From assembly GCA_001430745.1 (NCBI GenBank), contig KQ482063.1:745964-756276 (forward strand): DNA of 10,313 nucleotides, given 5' to 3'. Origin of the DNA: Auxenochlorella pyrenoidosa (taxonomy: Eukaryota; Chlorophyta; Trebouxiophyceae; Chlorellales; Chlorellaceae). The notes beneath the pieces are model-generated. The model saw only the letters and a program-made list of their open reading frames with translations. It was not told where the DNA came from and did no database searches. Below, one piece after another: positions 1 to 6,931 of the stretch; position 1 is the stretch's first letter, and every line of letters starts with the position of its first letter. Both the position numbers and the translations under genes were made by a program.

Positions 1-1
1 G

Positions 2-340
2 GCGCCCGCTGCCAGCGGCGCAGCGGGCGCGGCGCAGCAGACCGTGGAGCGGCGCCGCCTCGACCTGGACGCCCTGGGCTCGCCCCACGTGGTGCTCACC
101 TCAGCAGGCATGCGGCGCCAGCAGCAGATGGCGGTGAGCAGCAGCGAGGAGGACGGGGCGGAGGCTGACGAGGCGGCGGCCGCTGGGGCACCAGAGGACG
201 AGCCCTCGTCGGCACAGCCATCCAGCCTGCTGCCCTCGCGCGGCGGCAGCGACGCTGGCCTGGCTTATGCAGCCTCGGTAGACCTCATCAATGCCCCAGT
301 GACGATGGAGGAGAGCGAGGAGGCAGAGATGCTCAGCTGA
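2..340 (+). CDS. 3' end of an upstream gene, acidic Ala/Ser/Glu-rich C-terminus, unknown function (5' partial)
   Basis: The frame starting at base 2 is open from the window edge to a TGA at 338-340, giving 112 residues. Codon choice is strongly GC-ending, as in the confident exons downstream, which favours real coding. The segment starts with a basic stretch (VERRRLDLDALGSPH), continues through a low-complexity acidic region (SSSEEDGAEADEAAAAGAPE) and ends in MEESEEAEMLS. This composition suggests a disordered tail. No domain, catalytic motif or membrane segment is visible, so no function is proposed. A GTG at 44 is the first possible start inside the window, but the reading frame clearly continues upstream, so I treat it as the terminal exon of a gene beginning outside. 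The same frame stays protein-like for about 25 codons after the TGA, so the true end may differ (see findings). Confidence 0.55.
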   Translation, partial: APAASGAAGAAQQTVERRRLDLDALGSPHVVLTSAGMRRQQQMAVSSSEEDGAEADEAAAAGAPEDEPSSAQPSSLLPSRGGSDAGLAYAASVDLINAPVTMEESEEAEMLS

Positions 341-1028
341 GGCGGCGCCCGCCTGCAGCGGCGCCTGCTGGCTGCTGCGCTGCGCCAGGTTGCTGAGCGT
401 GGCAAGAGGGTGCCTTACGAGGGTCCCCGCCCCTGCCCCCACCCCGCATCCCTTCAAATGCCTGTGGCAGGTTGCTCCCTGCTTTGTCGCCTGTGCCCCT
501 GTCCGTGTTCTTTCCTCCCGTCCCATTGCACCATGCTTGACCACTTCCGGGCCTGGCTCCCACCTACACAGCCTCGCCTCATCAGGCCAGACGTTGCCGC
601 CTGCCGCACCCATGCAACCACAATTTGTGTGTGGGTGGGACCCAGCAGAAATGCGTTGAGCGGGCAGGAGCAGAGTGCGTGCAGTGTGCATTCGTACCGC
701 ATCGAAAAACCCAAGAGCACTCCTGTGGATCCGAGGCACCCCCCTCTCCATACAGCTGGGCAGCTCCCGGCCCTGCAGCTGCCGCCAGCGTGGCAAAGAC
801 ATTGCAATGCATTGGGGACTGCAGCATCCCCGGTGCAACGAGAAAACCGACAGATCATCATATTGTCGTATAGTTTCCGCTGCACAGCAGCGTCATCAGA
901 GCCCCACTGGGTGGCACCCGCAAGCAGCGTGGCCGACCTGCTGCCTCAGCTTGCAGGCCGAACTACAAGAGCGCTGGCATTTATAGGGCATCGTGGATTG
1001 ATTTCGAGGCTCTTCAAGTCTCAACGCG
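341..1028 (+). other. Intergenic region: 3' flank of upstream gene and promoter of gene A
   Basis: This stretch of 688 bases holds no gene I can support. The long open frames on both strands lack conserved features and are expected in GC-rich DNA. The first 70-80 bases could still belong to the upstream gene. I see no TGTAA, the usual chlorophyte polyadenylation signal, after the TGA at 340. From about 811 onward the sequence shares blocks with the DNA just upstream of gene B, so that part is the duplicated promoter and 5' leader. Confidence 0.6.
811..1028 (+). promoter_or_regulatory. Probable promoter and 5' leader of gene A
   Basis: Two blocks are shared with the region upstream of gene B. 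An ACTGCAGCATCCC-like block begins at 818, exactly 211 bases before the ATG, as in gene B. A GCAAGCAGCGTGG block at 920-932, followed by a CTGCCTCAGC-type match, is also shared. A TATA-like TTTATA sits at 980-985, about 45 bases before the ATG, which would leave a very short leader if used. That element is not obvious in gene B. The shared blocks may be regulatory or may simply be relics of a recent duplication. Confidence 0.5.
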
Positions 1029-1115
1029 ATGTGTTCACACGAACGCGGGTTGCGGAGGGCAAAAGGGCTGGCCACCCTGTGGCTTCTCTCGCTTCTGCAC
1101 GCGGTCAAGAGCCAG
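1029..1115 (+). other. Gene A exon 1: signal peptide
   Basis: This exon encodes 29 residues: a charged N-terminus (MCSHERGLRRAKG), a hydrophobic core (LATLWLLSLLHAV) and a polar end (KSQ) directly before the GTTAGA donor. It is a typical secretory signal, with cleavage probably near its end. Gene B begins MRSHERGFRRAPVLAFLWLF, homologous from the first codon. The start is chosen because both paralogues align from this ATG. Confidence 0.8.
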
Positions 1116-4100
1116 GTTAGAGCCGAAAGTGGGGGGGTGGGGGCAGGTTCCGCACGAGTCGGAGGCTGTGGTGCTGGCACCAACAGCCTCGCCGCACGCT
1201 GCCGCTCGAGCGTCCACCGCCCCTGCCCTGCAGACAAGCGAGACAGCGCTGACAGTTCAAAACGCGTGCCCCTCATCCAATTACTATGGGGAGGTATGCG
1301 TCTGACTATTCTGAGCCGATAATGCATAGACTTTAAGCCCAACAAGCAAGCAAGCATGGCTGCAGTGGCATGTGACCTGCTTGGTGCATCGCTCTGCGCC
1401 TGCAGGCAGCATGCAGCTGCAGCGCCGCTAAGCAAGGCTGCCGCCCCCTTGCAGGACTTTTACGTGGGGGCCACCCTGCTGAACAACACCATCACCACGC
1501 TGAGCGGCTGCTGCCGCCTGTGCGGGAGCACGCCGGCCTGCGCCTGGACCTGGTGCCCATCAAACGCCGATGGCGGGTGGGCACCGCTGACTGGCGCGCG
1601 CTGTATCATGCATATGACGTGCCAGACCCTTTCCCTTCACCATTCGCTACTCCCGCACCCCCATAATGCTGCAAGCCTGTTGGCCCAATTTCACCCCCCC
1701 CCCCCCCCCCGACCACACCGCCCCCACCCACCCCCAAACCCACCCTCCCAACCCCACCCTGACCCCCTGATCTCCCCATCCCCACCCACCCGCCCCGCAG
1801 GTGCATGGCGCTCGTGGGACCCATGGCCAACACCACCTTCCCTGCAGGCACCTGCCTCGTCTCGCTCCTCCCCACCTCCAGCGGCGTCACCAGGCTGAGC
1901 TACAGCCGCATGCAGGCCGGCAACCCTTGGGTGGCGGGCAGCACCAGCGCCAGCCCTGAATTTATCGACTCGGCTGCCAGCTACTCGGGTAGGGGGGGGG
2001 GGGGGGCGGTTGGGGGCGCAATGTGGAGTGAGGAGGCCGGGAGTGTTGCCTCAAGCTAACAGACTCGGCAGATGGCCAGCTGTGCAAACAGCCAATCTGG
2101 AGCAAGAGATGTTGGGAGCAACCGTGAACTACCTGCAGTAGGGTCGCATGCGTGAGGAGCTCCTGTCTTTTGGCGGCAACCCCTTCATGGCCCGGCCTGC
2201 ACGGCCTGCACGCCGGCTCTCTGCCTTCTTTTCTTTCAAGGCCCTGCAAGCATAGATGGCGTTCTTCTGACGTTCGCCATGCAGACGACAGGGAGACGAT
2301 GGCCGCTGGCGATCGCGAGGGGGGCCCTTTCCTTTGCCGCAAGATCTCGGGAGGCACGCTGAAGGCGAGCGGGGGCGCGGAGTGGACTGCACGCGAGCTG
2401 GGTCACATTCTTTTTCTGGATCCCTCCTCCTGATCCAGGCCTGCAGCTGCGGGGGTGGGTGTCCATTGAGCAGCGAGCGGAGCGGCAACGCTCCCCAGCA
2501 ATCAGCGAGTGTGCCCTCTTTGCCGCCCTGCAGCTCTCGCCCCTCCGGGGCAACGGCAGCGCCACGCTGGATGTGACCGATGGCCAGGAGGTGGGCTGCC
2601 GCGTGGCCCGGCGGCAGTATCTGCCACCTGGCGGCACACGCGGGCGAGCCGCCCTGCTGCCCAGTGCCTGCATCTGCATCTGCAGCCCTGCATGCCTCGC
2701 CCGAGGGCGGGCCCTCGGCATGTGGCCCGCCCCAGCCCCGCCCAGGCTGCTGCATCCTGCCCCACGGGCCTGCGCAGGTGCGCTACACGGGCATCCGCCT
2801 GGTGGACTCTGGTGGCCAGCAGTGGAGCGTGCTCTTCCTCAACGCCTCCTCCTCTGCTGCCTACTCCCCCAGCGACACCAACCCGCTGTGGCAGTACCCT
2901 GCTGATAAGCTCGACTTTTGCGACACCCCCACACCGGGTGTGTAACACGCTGGCCGGTTCCCTTGTACTGGACTGGCCGCTGCCGCCGTCGGTGCCGCTG
3001 GTCAGATCAGCTGCCATTGCTACAGGGTGGGTGGGGCTCAACAGGCGCAGGCGGTGCGCCGCCGCCTTCACAAAGCGCTTGGTGCGTGACGCGCCCTGCT
3101 GCGCCCCGCTTGGGCAGGCAATGCCGCAGGGCGGCCGGCCGGCAGGAAGAGCTCTCGCCTCCCCCGGCCCCCCTCCCGCTGCACTGCCCCGCAGGCTGCT
3201 CCCCCAACCCGTTTGGGCAATCCACGGAGGAAGGGGCTGCCTGCGAGTCGTCATCTGACTGCGGAGTGTGCGGCGGCAGCTCCCTGGCTTGCGAGCCGCG
3301 AGGTGAGGTGGGCCAGGGGCCTGCCAGGCCGTGCCCTGGAGGGCGTGCAGGGAGGGAGGGGAGCGCCCAGCACCTCCAACAGTGTCGTGCAGGTAAGTTT
3401 GCAGCTGTCCGTGGCGCACAGATCAGATTGCCACCCAGACCCTGCTATCAGTCCCTGTTGCCTGGGCGATGCCAACGGCGCTGCTGCCCTCGCCCTCTGC
3501 TCCCGCCACCCCCAGGCACCACCGACATGCAGCTCGTGTACAGCGGCGTCAAGACCACCGCTCAGGCTCCCACATTTGCCCTCGGCACCGGCGAACCCTG
3601 GGATGCCGCGCCCAGCGAGTGCCGGAAGCAGCTGAGCATCAGCGGTGCGCCGGCCGGCCTGCGCCCCGTGCTCCTGCCACTGCCGCCCCGCCTCTGCTGC
3701 AACAATCGCGGCCACCGGCACGACACAGGCCAGGGGGCCTTCACCGCGGCCCCCGCCCAGCCGCCGCCCCGTCCAGCACTACTGCAGTCGCCGCGGGCTC
3801 TGCCCGTGCCGGCTGGCTGCCGCCGCGCATGCATGCCCCCCCTGCATGCCGCACGCCCTGCCCAAGGCGCGGGCCCCGTGGCGTGTGCCTCGTCTCAAGG
3901 CCCTCGCCGCCCTCTGCCTGGCCCCTGTGCAGCGCCGCTGGGCCCCCTGGATGCCCGGTACCTTACTGTCTACACTGTGTCCAGGCAGAACAACAACACT
4001 GCCACCTGCGCCGACTTTAGCCTGGCGGCCTATGCAGGCAAGGCTCGGGGGGCCTGCCCTGCGCCTCCCACGCAGCTGCTCAAGCTTCTGCTCGCAGCGT

Positions 4101-6559
4101 CGTCATGTCTGGCCACGCGGTTTCCAGCAGGCACTGCCCCCGGTTGACCGCCTCTGCCCCGCGCCCCTCGCCCGCCCGCCTGCGCCTGCAGACCCCAACT
4201 TGTCGATAGACTTTTGGACGTTCAACGGCAGCCGCTCAGGTGAGTGTCCCCTTCCCTTTCCAGGCCTGGAGGGGGTGGGGGGGTGGGGGGGGGGGGGGGC
4301 GCAGCAGCGGGAAGGCAGCTCTGATGCAGCACGCCATGCTGCACAGCGTGCTTGATGCGCCCCGCAGCGCAGCTGCTTCATGGTACGTGGTGGTTTCCAT
4401 CCTGTTGAGCGGCAAGCCTCTGCATGCCCGCAGCGCCATCCGGGCCGCCCAGGATCAAGGTCGACAGCAGCGAAGTGGACGTGAGCTGCGAACCCACGCC
4501 AGCACGCCCTGCGTGCCGGCCTGCCGCTGCGTTGGCTGGCGCCCCCGCGCACTCGCTGCCCCCGGCTCCTGCCCGAACGACCCAGCGCCTGCCTGTACAT
4601 GCCCCTGTCCGCCTACGAACCTGCCTGCCCGCCCGCCGACCCGGCATCACAGCCCTCCCACCCCCTGGCAGGCTTTGATCCAGCAGCTCTGCTCCGACAC
4701 GGCCACAGCCAACGCCAGCCTGGCCAGCGCGATGCTGGCTGGCGGCGCCGAGGCTCAGAAGGCCTTCCTTGCCATGTACCGCAACGGCAGGGAAACCGTG
4801 TGCTCAGACGGCACCCGGCTGACCCAGCTGTTTGTGACCTACGCGTCTGCCAGGGGCACGGCCAACGCGGCAAGCGCCAGGAAGTGAGCCTCCGGCAGCT
4901 GCAGCTGGGCCCCTCACACGAGTGCTCGCTGCCAGCCAGCCGGGAGTGTGGGTGGTCAGCCCGCCGTCGTGCCTTTTGGTGTTGACACTGGGGGCGCCTC
5001 CCTGCCGCCTCCCCCGCAGCTACGCATCTCAGTTTGTGGAGGCAGCAGACAGCGCCGGGCAGGCGGCGTGGTGAGCGAAGCATGGGGGGGCGCGGGGGCG
5101 AGGGGGCTTGGGGTGGGGGGTGAGGTGGGGGGCCGCCCTTCTTCTTGGGCACACCCAGAAGTGAAGAACATTCTAATGGAATTAAGAAAAGGTTTCCCGG
5201 TGCGTGGGTGGCACCAGGCGGGCGCATGCTCGTCGTTGGCCGGGTGGCGACAGGTTGAAGCTGCCTGCCTGCCAAACCTGTCGTTCCCTCGTGAGCAGAC
5301 GCGTGAGCAGAGCTCATTGACATGCTTCGCGAATCAACTCCTGGCCTTGCAGCGTGGACATTGTGGTCGTGAGCCTCGACAACAGCACCGTGCTGGACAA
5401 GTATCGGATCCAGAACCCCTCGCTAACATCGACCACCTCGCCACCTCCACCGCCGGTCTCGCCGGGGGTGTCACCCTCCCCGGGCCTGTCGCCGCCCCCC
5501 TCTGGGCCAGGTGGGCACCCCTCCTACCGCTGAAGCATCATGAAAGGCTTACTGCAGCACTGATGGCCACGCTGCGCTAGCACTTGAACCGCCCCTCACC
5601 CCCCCACCCCCACCCCACCCCGTCCTTGGGGGTCCCCCACCTACCACCGCAGATCTGCTGCCCAACGGGACGGTCCGGCTGGCTGGCAGCCAGTCGTGCA
5701 CGCAGGGCAGGGCGGAGGTGGCGATGGCCGGCAGCTGGGGCTTTGTGTGCGCGGCACCCGGCGGCAACGACGCCGTCCACCAGAGGAATGCCCAGGTGGG
5801 CACCAGAGCTCGCCACGGTGCTCCAGGCCTCTGATTGAGTGGCATGCTGGCAGACCGCTGGGCCGGGTCGCCCAGCATTTCAGGCCTAACTTTCAGGTCT
5901 GACAACGGCATGCAGGTCATTTGCCGCGGCCAGGGACTGCCCAGCTCCCAGCCGGCGGTCAGCGCAGAGACTGCCCCCGAGGTTTTGTCAGTGTGGATCA
6001 AGGAGCTCAACTGCACTGGCAGCGAGAGCAGCATCATGGACTGCCGTCACACCATGGGAGACGGCACCAGCTCGGGACCGCAAGTCTGCCTGACCCTGTT
6101 CATCACCTGCGTCGACTCAGGTTGGAGAGGAGTGCTGGGTGCTGGACAGGCTACTGCATTGCTGCTCGGCCCAAAATGTGCCTCCTGCCATCCCCGGCTG
6201 ATCAAATGTTCTGCCATCCACCCGTGCAGCCAGCGCCGACTCGGCGGCCGCCGCAATGTGCACCCAACGGCCGGGGCGGTGTCAGACGCTGCCGGGCAGC
6301 TGCGACCCGGGGCAGGGGTACTGCACATTCCAGGCACAGGCGGCGTCGACGCCCTGCCTGGGTGGCGTGTGCAACGCACGTGGGGAGTGCGTGTCGCAAG
6401 GTGAGAGTGCCTGGCCTGCCTGTCGCCATCTGCTTGCCACCTTGCCAGCCTGCATGGTTCCTCTCTTGCTGTGCGAGGGCGAGGCTGTGCTACACTCCTG
6501 GGTCACTGAATGGCCCCCCCTGCGTGTTCTGCCCTTCCCGCATCCATGCAGACAGCTGA
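1029..6559 (+). CDS. Gene A: predicted secreted PAN/Apple - SRCR protein, 712 residues, 19 exons
   Basis: Exons: 1029-1115, 1234-1293, 1455-1576, 1801-1988, 2285-2364, 2534-2590, 2778-2937, 3195-3302, 3516-3644, 3933-4037, 4192-4239, 4434-4480, 4672-4883, 5020-5070, 5353-5510, 5653-5795, 5916-6120, 6230-6400 and 6552-6559. They sum to 2139 bases in one frame with no internal stop. Exons 1-10 are confirmed by gene B, whose matching exons keep the same phases. Exons 11-19 rest on splice signals and frame, with 16-17 also fixed by SRCR homology. Layout by residue: signal peptide 1-29, PAN/Apple about 41-150, unrecognised region 153-509, Pro/Ser hinge 510-537, SRCR about 544-650, Cys-rich module 664-707. 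About eleven N-glycosylation sequons (N59, N100, N186, N220, N351, N368, N377, N411, N495, N542, N617) fit an extracellular protein. Introns 5 and 10 use GC donors. No transmembrane segment follows the SRCR in this model. An extracellular recognition or adhesion role is inferred from the families. Confidence 0.82.
1234..1988 (+). other. Gene A exons 2-4: PAN/Apple-type domain
   Basis: Residues 30-152 form a cysteine-rich extracellular module. Exon 2 supplies C41 (ACPSSNYYGE). Exon 3 carries the diagnostic core LSGCCRLCGSTPACAWTWCP followed by DGG. Exon 4 supplies a further C after the GG, then FPAGTC. Paired cysteines, a C-x-x-C step, the W-containing core and a late G-T-C are the pattern of algal PAN/Apple domains, which bind protein or carbohydrate ligands. 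Residues 99-142 are identical in the two paralogues, making this among the most conserved parts of the protein. Confidence 0.75.
1692..1800 (+). repeat. C-rich tract with C17 run in gene A intron 3
   Basis: An uninterrupted run of 17 C at 1694-1710 is followed by CCCA/CCCT-type repeats up to the acceptor at 1800. Gene B intron 3 has a comparable C-rich tract. The tract serves as a long polypyrimidine stretch, and its complement has several G runs that could form quadruplexes. Confidence 0.85.
1991..2025 (+). repeat. G15 run just after the gene A intron 4 donor
   Basis: The donor GTAGGG runs directly into 15 G at 1992-2006, then GG and GGGGG runs. Such a G tract is prone to length slippage and to sequencing error. 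Confidence 0.85.
3303..3384 (+). other. Conserved blocks inside gene A intron 8
   Basis: Bases 3303-3330 are identical to 9335-9362 in gene B, and 3354-3384 match 9393-9423 with one difference. Most other introns of the pair do not keep such long matches. The blocks could be splicing regulators, an unrecognised RNA, or traces of gene conversion. Confidence 0.6.
4269..4300 (+). repeat. G-rich tract in gene A intron 11
   Basis: Runs of 5, 7 and 15 G separated by single T occur close to the donor of intron 11. This is a candidate RNA G-quadruplex next to a 5' splice site. Confidence 0.85.
5083..5142 (+). repeat. G-rich tract in gene A intron 14
   Basis: At least seven runs of four or more G lie within about 60 bases, starting 13 bases after the GTGAGC donor. 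This is again a candidate quadruplex near a donor. Confidence 0.8.
5353..5510 (+). other. Gene A exon 15: beta-like segment plus Pro/Ser hinge
   Basis: The exon starts with VDIVVVSLDNSTVLDKYRI, a regular hydrophobic segment with one sequon. From about residue 510 it passes into a proline/serine run (TSPPPPPVSPGVSPSPGLSP) ending at residue 537. SP and PPP repeats are typical of the hydroxyproline-rich hinges in green algal wall and matrix proteins, where they are usually glycosylated. Here the hinge separates the unknown region from the SRCR domain. Confidence 0.75.
5594..5625 (+). repeat. C-rich (CCCCA)-like tract in gene A intron 15
   Basis: CCCCTCACCCCCCCACCCCC and its continuation form a pyrimidine-rich stretch upstream of the acceptor at 5652. 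Confidence 0.8.
5653..6120 (+). other. Gene A exons 16-17: SRCR domain
   Basis: Residues about 544-650 match the scavenger-receptor cysteine-rich fold: VRLAGSQSCTQGRAEV, GSWGFVC, NAQVICRGQGL, VWIKELNCTGSESSIMDC and a closing ITC. Cysteines fall at 553, 570, 588, 618, 628, 643 and 650. These are the six classical positions plus an early cysteine after the first strand. The intron between exons 16 and 17 cuts exactly at NAQ/VICR. SRCR domains are extracellular ligand-binding modules, common in animals and also known in green algae. The usual Asp-rich stretch after the second cysteine is replaced by AAPGGNDA, so metal-dependent binding of the animal type cannot be assumed. Confidence 0.88.
6230..6400 (+). 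other. Gene A exon 18: small cysteine-rich module
   Basis: Residues 655-710 contain seven cysteines (664, 671, 678, 685, 696, 701, 707) in an EGF/disintegrin-like spacing. The end reads PCLGGVCNARGECVSQ, a C-x4-C-x5-C pattern frequent in secreted algal and invertebrate proteins. The exon is phase 1-1 and could act as a self-contained module. I cannot assign a named family. Confidence 0.65.
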
Positions 6560-6931
6560 TCGGCGACACTATGTTGAGCGTGCTACACTTGAAGATAATG
6601 CAGCCTTTTACTGCCTGAATATTCTTTATACCCATTCGCATTGTCCTTTTTCTGTCAGCTTATGCAAGTTCCCAATGGACGAGTGAGTGATGCCCCCTGC
6701 CCACCTGGCGAGGGTTGGGTACTGCAGCATCCCGGTGCTCGAAACAAAAGGCGGCAGACTAGGTATTGTTGGCAGCGTAGCACAGCTTCCACTGTGCAGA
6801 AGCTTCGTTTAGCGCCCCGCGCAGGCCGCACCTGCCCTGCAAGCAGCGTGGTCGACTGCCTCAGCCTGCAAGCCGCTGGCAGTCGTCAGGAGATTGTGGG
6901 CCGCCTGTGTATTGCCCCGGCTCTCGGCGCG
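6560..6931 (+). other. Intergenic region between gene A and gene B
   Basis: Only 372 bases separate the gene A stop from the gene B ATG. An AT-richer stretch at about 6590-6660, including GAATATTCTTTATA, is the likely 3' end zone of gene A, but there is no canonical TGTAA. A strong acceptor-like TTTTTCTGTCAG ends at about 6657 without a supported exon after it. The region from about 6715 is the duplicated promoter of gene B. Confidence 0.6.
6715..6931 (+). promoter_or_regulatory. Probable promoter and 5' leader of gene B
   Basis: The ACTGCAGCATCCC block begins at 6721, 211 bases before the ATG at 6932, the same distance as in gene A. The GCAAGCAGCGTGG block is at 6839-6851. No clear TATA box is seen. 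The shared layout shows that the duplication carried the promoter, so the two genes may be co-expressed. Confidence 0.5.

Larger units (their letters stand above)
811..4191 (+). repeat. Tandem gene duplication, copy 1 (part shared with copy 2 inside the window)
   Basis: The promoter and exons 1-10 of gene A match 6715-10313 in direct orientation, with an ATG-to-ATG offset of 5903 bases. Exons align almost without gaps. Most introns keep only their ends and short internal blocks. Confidence 0.85.
2285..5070 (+). other. Gene A exons 5-14: unrecognised extracellular region shared with gene B
   Basis: This region codes for residues 153-484. Exons 5-7 look strand-rich (FLCRKISGGTLK, then GNGSATLDVTDGQE, then VRYTGIRL and QQWSVLF) and may be one domain split by two introns. 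Exon 8 is a compact five-cysteine module (C253, C268, C274, C277, C284; core CGVCGG). Exons 9-12 are short and mostly phase 1-1. Exon 13 looks helical (LCSDTATANASLASAML, KAFLAMYRNG). I recognise no family. Exons 5-10 are well conserved with gene B; exons 11-14 have no partner inside the window and are supported only by frame and splice sites. Confidence 0.6.

Noticed and set aside
101..838. 245-codon open frame on the minus strand
   Set aside because: It overlaps the better supported upstream coding end, has cysteine/arginine-rich random-looking composition, and has no recognisable domain.
1692..1800. C-rich repeats as a telomere-like or CRISPR-like array
   Set aside because: There are no regular spacers and no fixed unit. 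It is a simple-sequence polypyrimidine tract before an acceptor.
2447..2590. Longer version of exon 6 beginning at CTGCGGGGG
   Set aside because: It is in frame in gene A, but the region diverges like an intron and gene B has a 43-base out-of-frame insertion there. The CCCTGCAG acceptor ending at 2533 is stronger, and conservation rises exactly after it.
2502..3419. 305-codon open frame on the minus strand
   Set aside because: It lies opposite gene A exons 6-8 and introns, crosses exon and intron alike, and shows no conserved motif. Long antisense frames are expected at this GC content.
2918..4147. 409-codon open frame on the + strand treated as one gene
   Set aside because: It reads through introns 7-9 of gene A and only partly in the true frame. 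Comparison with gene B shows that the conserved parts are separate exons.
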